Of a stretch of 64,000 nt of DNA, positions 24,541 through 33,356 are shown piece after piece; position 1 is the stretch's first letter, and each line of letters starts with the position of its first letter. The notes below the pieces were generated by a model. That model was not told the DNA's origin and searched no databases. It saw nothing but the letters and a program-made list of their open reading frames with translations. Position numbers and translations under genes: made by a program. The DNA comes from Clostridiales bacterium (GTDB taxonomy: Bacteria; Bacillota; Clostridia; Oscillospirales; Oscillospiraceae): positions 1-64,000 of the forward strand of contig SFEX01000006.1 of assembly GCA_004557075.1 (NCBI GenBank), read 5' to 3'.

Positions 24541-25758
24541 ATGGGAGTTTTGAGCGTAATCGGCATAGTAGGGGAGTATAATCCCTTTCATTATGGGCAT
24601 AAACACCATATTACGGAGACAAAAAGGCTCCTCGGCGAGGACTGCCCTGTGGCCTGCGTCATGTCGGGCGATTTCATACAGCGCGGCGAAGCTGCCGTCT
24701 ACTCGAAATTCGCAAGAGCCGAGGCCGCCGTGCGCAGCGGAGTTGACCTCGTTCTGGAGCTTCCGACAGCGTGGGCACTGTCCTCGGCGGAGGGCTTTGC
24801 GCGCGGTGCTGTCGGCATTTTAGGCGCGACCGGCGTTGTGACGCATCTGAGCTTCGGGAGCGAATGCGGCGAGACAGAGCCGCTTGAGACGCTGGCGGAG
24901 ATACTCATTGACCCGCTCATCGGCGCGGATATCCGCAGGGAGCTTGAGGCTCAGGAGGGCATACCCTTTGCGCTCGCCCGGCAGAGAGCCGTGGCAAAGC
25001 GAGTGGGAGAGCTGTCAAGCCAACTTGAAACGCCGAACAATATCCTTGCCGTGGAGTATATAAAAGCAATCTATGAGCAGGGACTGTCGATAAAACCCGT
25101 TACAATACAGCGCTTCGGCTCCGGCCACGACGAGATAGGCGAGAGCGGACACAATAAATCCGCCGCGGAGATACGCAGAGCGCTTGCAAACGGCTCAAAT
25201 ATTGCGTCTGCGGTTCCCGAGAGCGCGTATGAGGTATACAGGCGCGAGGATAAGCTCGGGCGCGGCCCCGTGCTCATGGCAAATTTGGAGAGCGCTATGA
25301 TGTCGCGCCTGCGCATGCTGCCCGACAGCGCGTTTGCGGCTCTGCCGGACGCCGGAGAGGGCTTGAGCAACCGCTTTGCGAAAGCGGCGCGGGAGGAGAG
25401 CGGGCTTGATGCCGTTATAGCCGCGTCAAAGAGCAAGCGCTACGCTCTCAGCCGCATACGCCGTATGGCGATGTGCGCCGTCCTCGGCATAAGCGCCGGC
25501 ATGTCCCGGGAAATACCGCCTTATGCAAGGGTTCTGGCGGCCACCGCACGCGGCTGCGCGCTGTTGCGGGAGATGGATGGGAAAGCAAGGATACCTGTCA
25601 TAACAAAGCCCGCGGCCGTTAAGGAGCTCGACCCCGAGTGCAGAGCCGTGTTCGATATATGCAGCAGCGCCCATGACCTGTACGTCCTCGGATACGCCGC
25701 CAAGGAGGAGCGGCGCGGCGGCGCCGACTGGCGCACAAGCCCGAAAATCATAGGATAA
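24541..25758 (+). CDS. tmcAL: tRNA(Met) cytidine acetate ligase, TmcAL
   Basis: The 405-residue product has the nucleotidyltransferase-like N-terminus IGIVGEYNPFHYGHKHHITE with the HxGH motif, plus VMSGDFIQRGEAAVYSKF and LELPTAWALSSAEGFARGAV. TmcAL uses ATP and acetate to make N4-acetylcytidine at the wobble base of elongator tRNA-Met. The start could be ATG 24541 or TTG 24550; AAGGGATGGGAG favours the TTG. It is divergent from acetate kinase, the acetate-producing enzyme. Confidence 0.88.
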   Translation: MGVLSVIGIVGEYNPFHYGHKHHITETKRLLGEDCPVACVMSGDFIQRGEAAVYSKFARAEAAVRSGVDLVLELPTAWALSSAEGFARGAVGILGATGVVTHLSFGSECGETEPLETLAEILIDPLIGADIRRELEAQEGIPFALARQRAVAKRVGELSSQLETPNNILAVEYIKAIYEQGLSIKPVTIQRFGSGHDEIGESGHNKSAAEIRRALANGSNIASAVPESAYEVYRREDKLGRGPVLMANLESAMMSRLRMLPDSAFAALPDAGEGLSNRFAKAAREESGLDAVIAASKSKRYALSRIRRMAMCAVLGISAGMSREIPPYARVLAATARGCALLREMDGKARIPVITKPAAVKELDPECRAVFDICSSAHDLYVLGYAAKEERRGGADWRTSPKIIG

Positions 25759-25776
25759 ATCGCGGCTATATGTATT

Positions 25777-25833
25777 GAATATTAATAGAATATTCAAAAA
25801 ATAGTTGCAATTGCTTCATTATTAGTTTATAAT
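25777..25833 (+). promoter_or_regulatory. liv operon promoter with upstream palindrome
   Basis: TTGCAA (25805-25810), 17 bases, TATAAT (25828-25833) form a near-consensus promoter. Just upstream GAATATT and AATATTC (25777-25795) make an inverted repeat, a possible regulator site; its protein is unknown. Confidence 0.7.
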
Positions 25834-25916
25834 GCTCAATATCAACGAGCAAAGACAAATGTTCGCTCTATGCGGACAATATAAAGTTGAGAAATATTTT
25901 AGGAGGAAAAAATCCA

Positions 25917-27092
25917 ATGAAGAAGTTTTTAGCACTTGTTCTTGCCGCGCTTATGGTGTTCTCACTGTGCGCATGCGGCAATGACGACGGCGGCTCCGGT
26001 GACGAGAAGGTCATCAAGATAGGCGTCTATGAGCCGCAGACCGGTAAAAACGGCGCAGGCGGCAAGCAGGAGATCCTCGGTATGCAGTATGCAAACGAGA
26101 AGTGCCCCACCGTTGAAATCGGCGGCGAGACCTATAAGGTCGAGCTGGTTTATGCCGACAACGAATCCGTAAATGAGAAGGCTGTCTCCGCAGCAACCGA
26201 GCTTATCGCTGAGGGCGTTTCCGTTGTTCTCGGTTCCTACGGCTCCGGCGTTTCCATCGCAGCGTCCGACACCTTTAAGGAAGCCGGCGTTCCCGCCATC
26301 GGCGTCACCTGCACTAACCCCCAGGTCACCGAGGGCAACGAGCACTACTTCCGCATCTGCTTCCTCGACCCCTTCCAGGGCACCGTTCAGGCAAACTTCG
26401 CAAAGGATCAGCTGAAGGCTACCAAGGTCTACTGCTTAGGCGAGCTGGGCAACGACTATGACCAGGGTCTTATCAACTACTTCAAGGAAGCTGCTGAGGA
26501 CCTTGACATGGAAGTTATCACCGAATCTTTCCCCGCTGATAACTCCGACTTTACCTCTTACCTGAACAACGCTAAAAAGGCCGGCGCAGAGGCAATATTT
26601 GCTCCTTGCTCCATCCAGTATGCACAGCTCATCGTTGAGCAGGCTGACGCACAAGGCGTTGAGATCCCCCTGCTCGGCTCCGATACCTGGGATAACAACA
26701 CCATCGTCGGTGCTACCGTAGGCAAGAGCACCGAGCTGTATGTCTCCACCTTCTACGCAGAGGGCGGCAATGCTGACTTCGAGGCCGGCATCAAGGAGTG
26801 GATCAAAGCTGATTCCAAGCGCCTTGAGAATAACGGCGGCGACGATATGCTCTCCGCAGTAACCGTTATGGGCTATGACGCATACATGGTAGCTATCGAG
26901 GCCATCAAGGCAGCAGACTCCGCCGACGCAGCGGCAGTTATGGCAGCACTCCCCGGCGTTACCTACACCGGCATCTCCGGCGATATCTCCTTTAATGACA
27001 CGGGCGATGCAAACCGCGACACAGCATACATAAAGACCGCAAACACTGAGACCGGCGTATGGGACTTCGTGGTAGTCCAGAAGGCCGCATAA
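25917..27092 (+). CDS. livJ: Branched-chain amino acid ABC transporter, substrate-binding lipoprotein
   Basis: The 391-residue protein has a lipoprotein signal MKKFLALVLAALMVFSLCAC with lipobox LCAC and then a periplasmic-binding fold of the Leu/Ile/Val family: VIKIGVYEPQTGKNGAGGKQ, VSVVLGSYGSGVSIAASDTF, YCLGELGNDYDQGL, GYDAYMVAIEAI. It captures the ligand outside the cell for the LivHMGF permease. ATG 25917 follows AGGAGGAAAAAAT. Two hairpins after the gene probably favour higher expression of this component. Confidence 0.93.
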   Translation: MKKFLALVLAALMVFSLCACGNDDGGSGDEKVIKIGVYEPQTGKNGAGGKQEILGMQYANEKCPTVEIGGETYKVELVYADNESVNEKAVSAATELIAEGVSVVLGSYGSGVSIAASDTFKEAGVPAIGVTCTNPQVTEGNEHYFRICFLDPFQGTVQANFAKDQLKATKVYCLGELGNDYDQGLINYFKEAAEDLDMEVITESFPADNSDFTSYLNNAKKAGAEAIFAPCSIQYAQLIVEQADAQGVEIPLLGSDTWDNNTIVGATVGKSTELYVSTFYAEGGNADFEAGIKEWIKADSKRLENNGGDDMLSAVTVMGYDAYMVAIEAIKAADSADAAAVMAALPGVTYTGISGDISFNDTGDANRDTAYIKTANTETGVWDFVVVQKAA

Positions 27093-27134
27093 TCCCACAG
27101 GTCACTGCAAAACTTTAATAACGGCAATTTAACA

Positions 27135-27244
27135 ATGGTGGGGGCGTGCACTGCGTCCCCACCATACAGACTTTAGATAAGCAATACACAAGGAACGTGT
27201 AAATGCGCTCCAACGATGCTTATTGGAGCGGATCTATGCGTTCC
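27135..27244 (+). promoter_or_regulatory. Two intercistronic hairpins between livJ and livH
   Basis: ATGGTGGGG...CCCCACCAT (27135-27165) and a nested stem AGGAACG/CGTTCCT with inner GCTCCAA/TTGGAGC (27191-27244) lie in the 193-base gap. Neither has a strong T-run. They likely stabilise livJ mRNA or attenuate the permease genes. Confidence 0.55.
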
Positions 27245-27285
27245 TGTACAGAAATAGGAGAAAGAAGAAATAGGAAGGTAAACAG

Positions 27286-28182
27286 ATGATTGATTTCTTG
27301 CATAACAATCTGCAATACCTGCTTTCCGGAATATCTGTGGGCGGCCAGTATGCCCTTATCGCCATAGGCTACACTATGGTCTACGGCATACTGCGGCTTA
27401 TAAACTTTGCCCACGGCGATGTTTTCATGGTTGCGGGACTTATTATGATATATGCGATCGCAGGCGGTCTGCCGATGTGGCTGGCGATAGTGCTCGTCCT
27501 TGTACTGACTGTCGTTCTCGGCGTTGTTATCGAGAAGGTGGCGTATAAGCCGCTGCGCAGCGCTCCGCGTATGTCGGTCATGATATCGGCGATAGGCGTG
27601 TCCTACCTGCTGCAAAACTGCGCGCTTTATTTCACCGGCGGTCTGCCGCGTACATACCCCGTTATCCCGTTCCTTACAAAGAAGGTCACGATATGGGGAG
27701 CAACGACGAAAATGGTCACCATTGTTACCCCGATACTCACACTGGTGCTCATAGTCGTGCTTGTGCTGCTTATAAAATACACAAAGATCGGCATGGCAAT
27801 GCGCGCTGTGTCCAAGGACTTTGAAACCAGCCAGCTCATGGGTATAAAGATAAACTCCGTTATCTCCTTTACCTTTGTCATCGGCTGCTTCCTCGCTGCC
27901 GTCGGCTCGCTGCTGTACTTCTCCAACTACCAGACGGTCGTCCCGACCTCCGGCGCAATGCCCGGCCTGAAAGCATTCGTCGCGGCCGTGTTCGGCGGCA
28001 TCGGCTCAATACCCGGCGCTGTCATCGGCGCGTTTATAATCGGTATTTGCGAGAATATCATAAAAGGCATAGGACAGAACTGGACGATCTTCTCGGATGC
28101 GTTCACCTTTGTTCTCCTGATAGTTATCCTCCTCGTCAAGCCCACCGGCATATTCGGCGAGAAGGCAACGGATAAGGTGTGA
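27286..28182 (+). CDS. livH: Branched-chain amino acid ABC permease LivH
   Basis: The 298-residue integral membrane protein has about eight spans. It starts MIDFLHNNLQYLLSGISVGG and has the family segment YTMVYGILRLINFAHGDVFM and the cytoplasmic coupling loop AVSKDFETSQLMGIKINSVI. It pairs with LivM to form the channel of the importer. AGGTAAACAG lies upstream. Followed by livM after 9 bases. Confidence 0.92.
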   Translation: MIDFLHNNLQYLLSGISVGGQYALIAIGYTMVYGILRLINFAHGDVFMVAGLIMIYAIAGGLPMWLAIVLVLVLTVVLGVVIEKVAYKPLRSAPRMSVMISAIGVSYLLQNCALYFTGGLPRTYPVIPFLTKKVTIWGATTKMVTIVTPILTLVLIVVLVLLIKYTKIGMAMRAVSKDFETSQLMGIKINSVISFTFVIGCFLAAVGSLLYFSNYQTVVPTSGAMPGLKAFVAAVFGGIGSIPGAVIGAFIIGICENIIKGIGQNWTIFSDAFTFVLLIVILLVKPTGIFGEKATDKV

Positions 28183-28191
28183 GGTGAGGAT

Positions 28192-29424
28192 ATGAACGGT
28201 ACAATGCAAAATTCCAAGCCTCTCCAGACTCCGGAGGAGGTTGCAAAGCGGCAGGGGATGTGGCTTACGATAGTGTGCCTCGGCATACTTTATGTTGCGC
28301 TGTTTGCACTGGATAACTTCGTTAAGCCCAGCAAATTTACCCTGATGCTCATTCCGGTTCTGAAAAAAGGCGCTATCTATTCGCTGCTGTGCGTTTCGAT
28401 GAATCTGCTAAACGGCTTTACCGGCCTGTTCTCTCTCGGTCAGGCGGGATTCATGCTAGTCGGCGCATACGCATACTCCATTTTCTCAATTCCCGTCGCG
28501 CAGCACGCCTCGGTATACCAGTATTTTAACGGCGGCGCTATTCAGTTCTCGATCCCCGAGGCTCTCGGCAACGTTCTCGGCGTTGACCTCGGAAACTTCC
28601 TCGGCGCTATCATATGCATTATAATCGCGGGTCTTGTCGCCGCGGTGTTTGCCGCGCTCATAGGCATCCCCGTACTGCGCTTTAAGAGCGACTATCTTGC
28701 GATAGCGACCCTCGGCTTTGCCGAGATCATACGCGCGATCTTCCAGTGGAACGGCTTGGGCACAATAACAAACGGCTCAAACCTTCTGCGTAAGTACACT
28801 TCATTCAGCGATATGAAGTTTGCCATCGGCGGTCAGGTATTCAAATTTGGCACCATATTCCCGTTCCTGATAGCGATGATATGTATAATTCTGATCGTCC
28901 TGCTGATAAATTCCTCCTACGGCAGAGCATTCAAGGCCATCCGTGACGATGAGGTCGCGGCGGAGGCGATGGGAATTAACCTGTTTAAGCACAAGATGCT
29001 GTCCTTCGTCATCTCGAGCTTCTTCGCGGGCGTCGGCGGCGCGCTGCTGGCGATGTTCCAGACAACGGTTCAGGCATCGGCGTTCATGTCGGCCATGACC
29101 TATGAGATACTGCTTATCGTTGTTATCGGCGGCATCGGCTCTGTCTCGGGAAGCTGCATCGCGGCGTTCCTGTACATCGCCTGCTCCGAGTGGTGGCTGC
29201 GCTTCCTCGACTCCGGCAAGCTCCCCTTCGGCAATATCGAGGTATCCTTCTTCCGCGACGGCTTCCGCAAGGTTGTTTTCTCCGTCGTAATCATGATAAT
29301 CGTCCTGTTCTTCTCCAAGGGCATCATGGGCAATAAGGAGCTGTCCTTTGCCGGACTTATACGGAAGATCAAAAGCAAAAAGGCGGCAAAGGCCGCAAAA
29401 CAGGAAGAGGGAGGCGCTGCATAA
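28192..29424 (+). CDS. livM: Branched-chain amino acid ABC permease LivM
   Basis: The 410-residue membrane protein has the LivM blocks MNLLNGFTGLFSLGQAGFML and YLAIATLGFAEIIR, and the coupling loop AFKAIRDDEVAAEAMGINLF. The N-terminus carries about 25 hydrophilic residues before the first span and the C-terminus a Lys/Ala-rich tail. GAGGTGAGG precedes ATG 28192. Its stop overlaps the livG start (TAATG), so the two are translationally coupled. Confidence 0.92.
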   Translation: MNGTMQNSKPLQTPEEVAKRQGMWLTIVCLGILYVALFALDNFVKPSKFTLMLIPVLKKGAIYSLLCVSMNLLNGFTGLFSLGQAGFMLVGAYAYSIFSIPVAQHASVYQYFNGGAIQFSIPEALGNVLGVDLGNFLGAIICIIIAGLVAAVFAALIGIPVLRFKSDYLAIATLGFAEIIRAIFQWNGLGTITNGSNLLRKYTSFSDMKFAIGGQVFKFGTIFPFLIAMICIILIVLLINSSYGRAFKAIRDDEVAAEAMGINLFKHKMLSFVISSFFAGVGGALLAMFQTTVQASAFMSAMTYEILLIVVIGGIGSVSGSCIAAFLYIACSEWWLRFLDSGKLPFGNIEVSFFRDGFRKVVFSVVIMIIVLFFSKGIMGNKELSFAGLIRKIKSKKAAKAAKQEEGGAA

Positions 29425-30269
29425 TGAGTAATAATGTGCTTCATGTTGAGAATATAACCATGCAGTTCGGCGGCGTTGTGGCTGTCAACAATCTCTCTCT
29501 GGATATTCCCGAGGGCAAGATCATTGCCCTCATCGGCCCCAACGGCGCGGGCAAGACGACGGCGTTCAACTGCATCACCGGCGTTTATGAGCCGACAAAC
29601 GGCCTTGTCGAGTTCATGGGCGAGCCTATCGTCCGCAACCACCCGCAGGGCAAGATGAAGAAAAACTATAAGGGCGAGAACGGGGATATGTATCTCGGCC
29701 ATGTAGTTGCCAACACGCCCGATAAGATAACCAAACTGGGCATAGCCCGCACCTTCCAGAACATCCGCCTGTGGAACAGCATGACGGTGTTTGAAAACGT
29801 CCTCATAGCAAAGCACATGAACGCAAAGCAGAACGTGTTCTCCGCGACCTTCCGCGGCAACGCCAAGGAGGAGAAGCGCATGCGCGAGGAGACTATGGAG
29901 CTTCTTAAAGAGCAGGGACTTGACAAATACAAGGACGAGATCGCGACGAGTCTGCCCTACGGACTTCAGCGCCGTCTGGAGATCGCCCGCGCACTTGCAG
30001 CCGACCCGAAGCTCCTGCTTTTGGATGAGCCGGCGGCCGGTATGAACCCGCAGGAGACTATTGAGCTTGCGCACTTTATCCACGAGATACGCGAGAAATA
30101 TAACCTGACGGTGTTCCTTATCGAGCACCACATGGACCTTGTCATGCAGATATCCGACTATATATATGTCATCGACTTCGGCTCTGAGATCGCACAGGGC
30201 ACGCCCAAGGAAGTGCAGAACAATCAGCATGTTATCGATGCGTATCTGGGGGTTGTTGAAGATGAGTGA
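29424..30269 (+). CDS. livG: Branched-chain amino acid ABC ATPase LivG
   Basis: The 281-residue ATPase carries Walker A GPNGAGKTT (about 37-45), the Q-loop region FQNIRLW, signature SLPYGLQRRLEIARALA, Walker B LLLLDEPAAGMNP and the switch His in FLIEHHMD. It is one of two nucleotide-binding subunits of the Liv importer. The signature LPYGxQ instead of LSGGQ is normal for LivG. Confidence 0.93.
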   Translation: MSNNVLHVENITMQFGGVVAVNNLSLDIPEGKIIALIGPNGAGKTTAFNCITGVYEPTNGLVEFMGEPIVRNHPQGKMKKNYKGENGDMYLGHVVANTPDKITKLGIARTFQNIRLWNSMTVFENVLIAKHMNAKQNVFSATFRGNAKEEKRMREETMELLKEQGLDKYKDEIATSLPYGLQRRLEIARALAADPKLLLLDEPAAGMNPQETIELAHFIHEIREKYNLTVFLIEHHMDLVMQISDYIYVIDFGSEIAQGTPKEVQNNQHVIDAYLGVVEDE

Positions 30270-30972
30270 AGCAATATTGAAAATCAGTGACCTCAAGGTC
30301 AATTACGGCGGCATTGAAGCGGTCAAGGGCGTCAGCTTTGACGTGCCCGAGGGCGAGATAGTGACCCTCATAGGCGCAAACGGCGCGGGCAAAAGCTCCA
30401 CTCTGCGCGCCATCGCGGGACTTGTAAAGCCCGCCGGCGGCAAGGTCGAGTTTAAGGGCGAGGACATAACGGGGAAGGACCCGACCTCGATAGTCACCAA
30501 GGGCATCACGCTCGTTCCCGAGGGCAGAAAGATATTCCCCGACCTGACGGTTCTGGAGAACCTTAGAATAGGTGCATATCTGAGAAATGATGACCTGACC
30601 GACGACTTAAACTGGGTGTACGACCTGTTTCCGCGCCTCAAGGAGCGCTCATGGCAGGCCGGAGGCACGCTTTCCGGCGGCGAGCAGCAGATGCTGGCGG
30701 TCGGCAGGGCGCTTATGAGCCGCCCCAAGATAATAATGATGGATGAGCCGTCGCTGGGTCTTGCGCCCATCATTGTGCGCGGAATATTCGACATCATAAA
30801 GGAGATCAACAACCGCGGCGTTACTGTACTTCTTATCGAGCAGAACGCGAATATGGCGCTCAAGACCGCCCACGCGGGCTATGTTCTTGAAACAGGCCGC
30901 ATCACCATGAGCGGCACGGGCGCTGAGCTTCTTGCCGATGAAAAGGTCAAGGCAGCCTACCTTGGTACATAA
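30262..30972 (+). CDS. livF: Branched-chain amino acid ABC ATPase LivF
   Basis: Starting at ATG 30262, overlapping livG by 8 bases, this 236-residue ATPase begins MSEAILKISDLKVNYGGIEA. It has Walker A GANGAGKSS, signature TLSGGEQQMLAVGRALM, Walker B IIMMDEPSLGL and the switch His replaced by Q in LLIEQNANMAL, as usual for LivF. Last gene of livJHMGF. Confidence 0.93.
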   Translation: MSEAILKISDLKVNYGGIEAVKGVSFDVPEGEIVTLIGANGAGKSSTLRAIAGLVKPAGGKVEFKGEDITGKDPTSIVTKGITLVPEGRKIFPDLTVLENLRIGAYLRNDDLTDDLNWVYDLFPRLKERSWQAGGTLSGGEQQMLAVGRALMSRPKIIMMDEPSLGLAPIIVRGIFDIIKEINNRGVTVLLIEQNANMALKTAHAGYVLETGRITMSGTGAELLADEKVKAAYLGT

Positions 30973-30981
30973 AAAACGATA

Positions 30982-31017
30982 AAATCAGGAGACTTTTTGA
31001 GTCTCCTGATTTTTTTA
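30982..31017 (+). terminator. liv operon terminator
   Basis: AAATCAGGAGAC and GTCTCCTGATTTTTTT make a perfect stem with a long T-run. Confidence 0.9.
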
Positions 31018-31087
31018 TGAAACATTTTCTTTGTTTGCTTCGTCAAAAGTGCAAATAATAGCAAATACAATGCTCAAGGAGGCAAAT

Positions 31088-32878
31088 ATGAAGAGAATAA
31101 TAGCATTTGTACTGAGTGTAGTTATACTGTGCTCGCTTGCGGCCTGCGCTGCGCCGCAGAGTAAACCGGCAGCAAACAATAACGCCGCTGACTACTCGCA
31201 AGTTTACGCCGCCGTGAAAAAATGCCGGGCCGATACGGAGATATACGGCGATTACAACGGGGCGAGAAACTTTGAGACCGAAGCGGTAAAAGCCGCTGCC
31301 AGCGACGATGCGTTTTCCCAGACCAATGTGCAGGTTGAGGGCGTTGACGAGGGCGATATCGTAAAGACCGACGGCGAGTATATCTACGCGGTAAACGGCA
31401 ACGGCGTTGTCATTTATAAGGCCGCGGGCGCGGAGAGCGCGAAGATCGGCACGATCGAAACTGCGGAGGATCAGTATATAAGCGAGCTGTACATCTGTGA
31501 TAAGACGCTGGTGCTGGTCGAGAACAAATATACGATGTGCTATGGCATGCGCGAGGATGTCAAGACAGATGAATCGTCGAATGACACGGAAAAAACCATA
31601 GCACAGTTTTACGATGTCTCAGATCCCTCCGCCCCCAAGCTCAGGGAGACGGTAGGTCAGGACGGCTGGCAGCTATCGTGCAGGCTTTACGACGGCAAGC
31701 TCTACCTTATAAGCACCTACACCGTGTGGAGCGAGCCGGATGAGAGCAAGCCCGAAACCTTCGTTCCGAGCTTTTACAGGGACGGCGAAAGCATCGTCGC
31801 CGACTGCAAATCTATCACCATAGCGCCCGAGGGCGAGAGCGCAAGCTATATCGTCGTATCATCTTACGATGTGGCAAGCGGCAATCAGCTCGCTCAGCGC
31901 TCCATACTTGGCGCAGGCTCGCTGCTTTATATGAACGATAGAAGCCTTTACCTTGCCAGCCCGCGATTTGAGGAGACATACTCAAACGAGCGCAAGGAGG
32001 ATGTATATACCGTCAGCGATTACACCTCCCGTATGTATACCGATATAACCCGCGTAAATGTCTCCGACCTTACCGTCGCCGCGACAGGAACCGTTGATGG
32101 ACTGCTCGAGAGCCAGTTTTCCATGGATGAGTATGACGGCGCGCTCAGGCTCGTTACTACGGTCGATATCGACAGCTATACAGTCTACAAGGACGAAAAG
32201 CACGGCTTTGAAAATTGGGAGCCTGCGGAGGAGGGGATAAAGACCACAAACTCGCTGTATGTTCTTGACGGCAGCTTAAACGAGATATCCTCTGTCAAGG
32301 GGCTTGCCGAGGATGAGCGGGTGTACTCGGTGCGCTTTGACGGTACCTTCGTGTATTTCTGCACCTTCCGGCAGGTCGATCCGCTGTTCGCAGTTGATCT
32401 GTCCAATCCGAAAGCTCCCAAAATACTCAGCGAGCTGAAGATAAGCGGCTTTTCCGAGTACCTGCACCCGTGGTCGGACACCCGGCTTTTCGGGCTCGGC
32501 AACGAGGCTGACACCGACACCGGGGCGGTGAGCGGCATGAAGCTTGTCATGTTCGATATAAGCGACAAGGCAAACGTCACGGCAAAGCACACGCTGGAGC
32601 TTGACGGCACAAATTACAGCGAGGCACTGTATAATCACAAGGCGCTTTTAGTATCCCCCGAAAAGAATGTTATAGGCTTCGGCGCTGAAGGGAAATACCT
32701 TATCTATTCCTACAGTGATGAGGACGGCTTCAAAAAGTGCGCTGAGTCCGACCTTGGCGAGGAATGGAGCTCATCGCGCGGAATGTATGTCGGCGATTTC
32801 CTGTATATCGTTTCCGACTTTGGAATGAAAGTGCTCAGCATGCAGAATTTTGAGACGGTGGGTACTGTGGAAATATAA
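31088..32878 (+). CDS. Secreted beta-propeller domain lipoprotein
   Basis: ATG 31088 follows AAGGAGG and gives 596 residues. A lipoprotein signal (MKRIIAFVLSVVILCSLAAC) is followed by a low-complexity linker and the start of the bacterial secreted beta-propeller family: QTNVQVEGVDEGDIVKTDGE, YIYAVNGNGVVIYKA, then repeated four-stranded blade patterns such as FYDVSDPSAPKL and VDLSNPKAPKILSELKISGF. The family is anchored on the outer face of the membrane; no enzymatic role is established. It is monocistronic. Confidence 0.85.
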   Translation: MKRIIAFVLSVVILCSLAACAAPQSKPAANNNAADYSQVYAAVKKCRADTEIYGDYNGARNFETEAVKAAASDDAFSQTNVQVEGVDEGDIVKTDGEYIYAVNGNGVVIYKAAGAESAKIGTIETAEDQYISELYICDKTLVLVENKYTMCYGMREDVKTDESSNDTEKTIAQFYDVSDPSAPKLRETVGQDGWQLSCRLYDGKLYLISTYTVWSEPDESKPETFVPSFYRDGESIVADCKSITIAPEGESASYIVVSSYDVASGNQLAQRSILGAGSLLYMNDRSLYLASPRFEETYSNERKEDVYTVSDYTSRMYTDITRVNVSDLTVAATGTVDGLLESQFSMDEYDGALRLVTTVDIDSYTVYKDEKHGFENWEPAEEGIKTTNSLYVLDGSLNEISSVKGLAEDERVYSVRFDGTFVYFCTFRQVDPLFAVDLSNPKAPKILSELKISGFSEYLHPWSDTRLFGLGNEADTDTGAVSGMKLVMFDISDKANVTAKHTLELDGTNYSEALYNHKALLVSPEKNVIGFGAEGKYLIYSYSDEDGFKKCAESDLGEEWSSSRGMYVGDFLYIVSDFGMKVLSMQNFETVGTVEI

Positions 32879-32897
32879 AAAAAGCAAAGACATAATA

Positions 32898-32960
32898 TTG
32901 ACAAAACCTCCGTGTAAGTGTACACTAACATATCATCAGTTTACACTTGCAGGGAGGTTT
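32898..32960 (+). promoter_or_regulatory. feo promoter with DtxR-type operator
   Basis: TTGACA (32898-32903), 17 bases, TACACT (32921-32926). The palindrome AGTGTACACT (32917-32926), wider GTAAGTGTACACTAAC, covers the -10 box, and a further half-site TTTACACTTG follows at about 32941. An iron-bound DtxR-type protein, such as the one encoded at 35498, could block the promoter here. Confidence 0.65.
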
Positions 32961-32965
32961 AATGT

Positions 32966-33199
32966 ATGACGCTTGATAAGCTTCCTATTGGAAAGCCTGC
33001 TGTGATTTTGACGGTTGGCGGCGAGGGTGATCTGCGCTGCCATCTGCTGGATATGGGCATAATACCGCACACCGAGGTAACGGTGCGCAAGGTAGCCCCA
33101 CTCGGGGACCCTATTGAGATATTCCTGCGCGGCTACACTATGACGCTCCGCAAGGACGACGCGGCCAAGATAGAGGTCAGACCCAAGGAGGAAATATAG
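32966..33199 (+). CDS. feoA: FeoA, ferrous iron transport accessory protein
   Basis: The 77-residue SH3-like protein begins MTLDKLPIGKPAVILTVGGE and has the FeoA core LRCHLLDMGIIPHTEVTVRK and DPIEIFLRGYTMTLRKDDA. FeoA binds FeoB's cytoplasmic part and is needed for Fe2+ uptake. GGGAGGTTTA lies before the start. A small hairpin covers its stop codon, and a 157-base structured gap follows before feoB. Confidence 0.93.
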   Translation: MTLDKLPIGKPAVILTVGGEGDLRCHLLDMGIIPHTEVTVRKVAPLGDPIEIFLRGYTMTLRKDDAAKIEVRPKEEI

Positions 33200-33216
33200 T
33201 GTGAAAATCACACTAT
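33196..33216 (+). promoter_or_regulatory. Hairpin over the feoA stop codon
   Basis: ATAGTGTG and CACACTAT form an 8-bp stem with loop AAAAT. No T-run follows; it may stabilise the feoA message. Confidence 0.5.
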
Positions 33217-33280
33217 ATCATTAGTATTAAATAAATGGCGTACTGCTCGCCGCTGACGCGGCAACCGCAGCATGTGCCAA

Positions 33281-33351
33281 AATCTCCATTCTGTCGCAGT
33301 GGAGATTTGAAAAATTGTCAGTGCTGCAATAATAGCGGCAGAATGGAGATT
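33281..33351 (+). promoter_or_regulatory. Switch-like structure hiding the feoB ribosome site
   Basis: AATCTCCATTCTG (33281-33293) is the exact complement of CAGAATGGAGATT (33339-33351), which contains feoB's ribosome site GGAGA. The same AATCTCCA can instead pair with TGGAGATT at 33300-33307. The two pairings exclude each other, so translation of feoB could be switched. No ligand domain is recognised. Confidence 0.55.
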
Positions 33352-33356
33352 GACAT

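Noticed and set aside
32904..32960. AAACCTCC/GGAGGTTT pairing that would hide the feoA ribosome site
   Set aside because: AAACCTCC lies between the -35 and -10 boxes, upstream of the expected transcription start, so it would not be in the mRNA.
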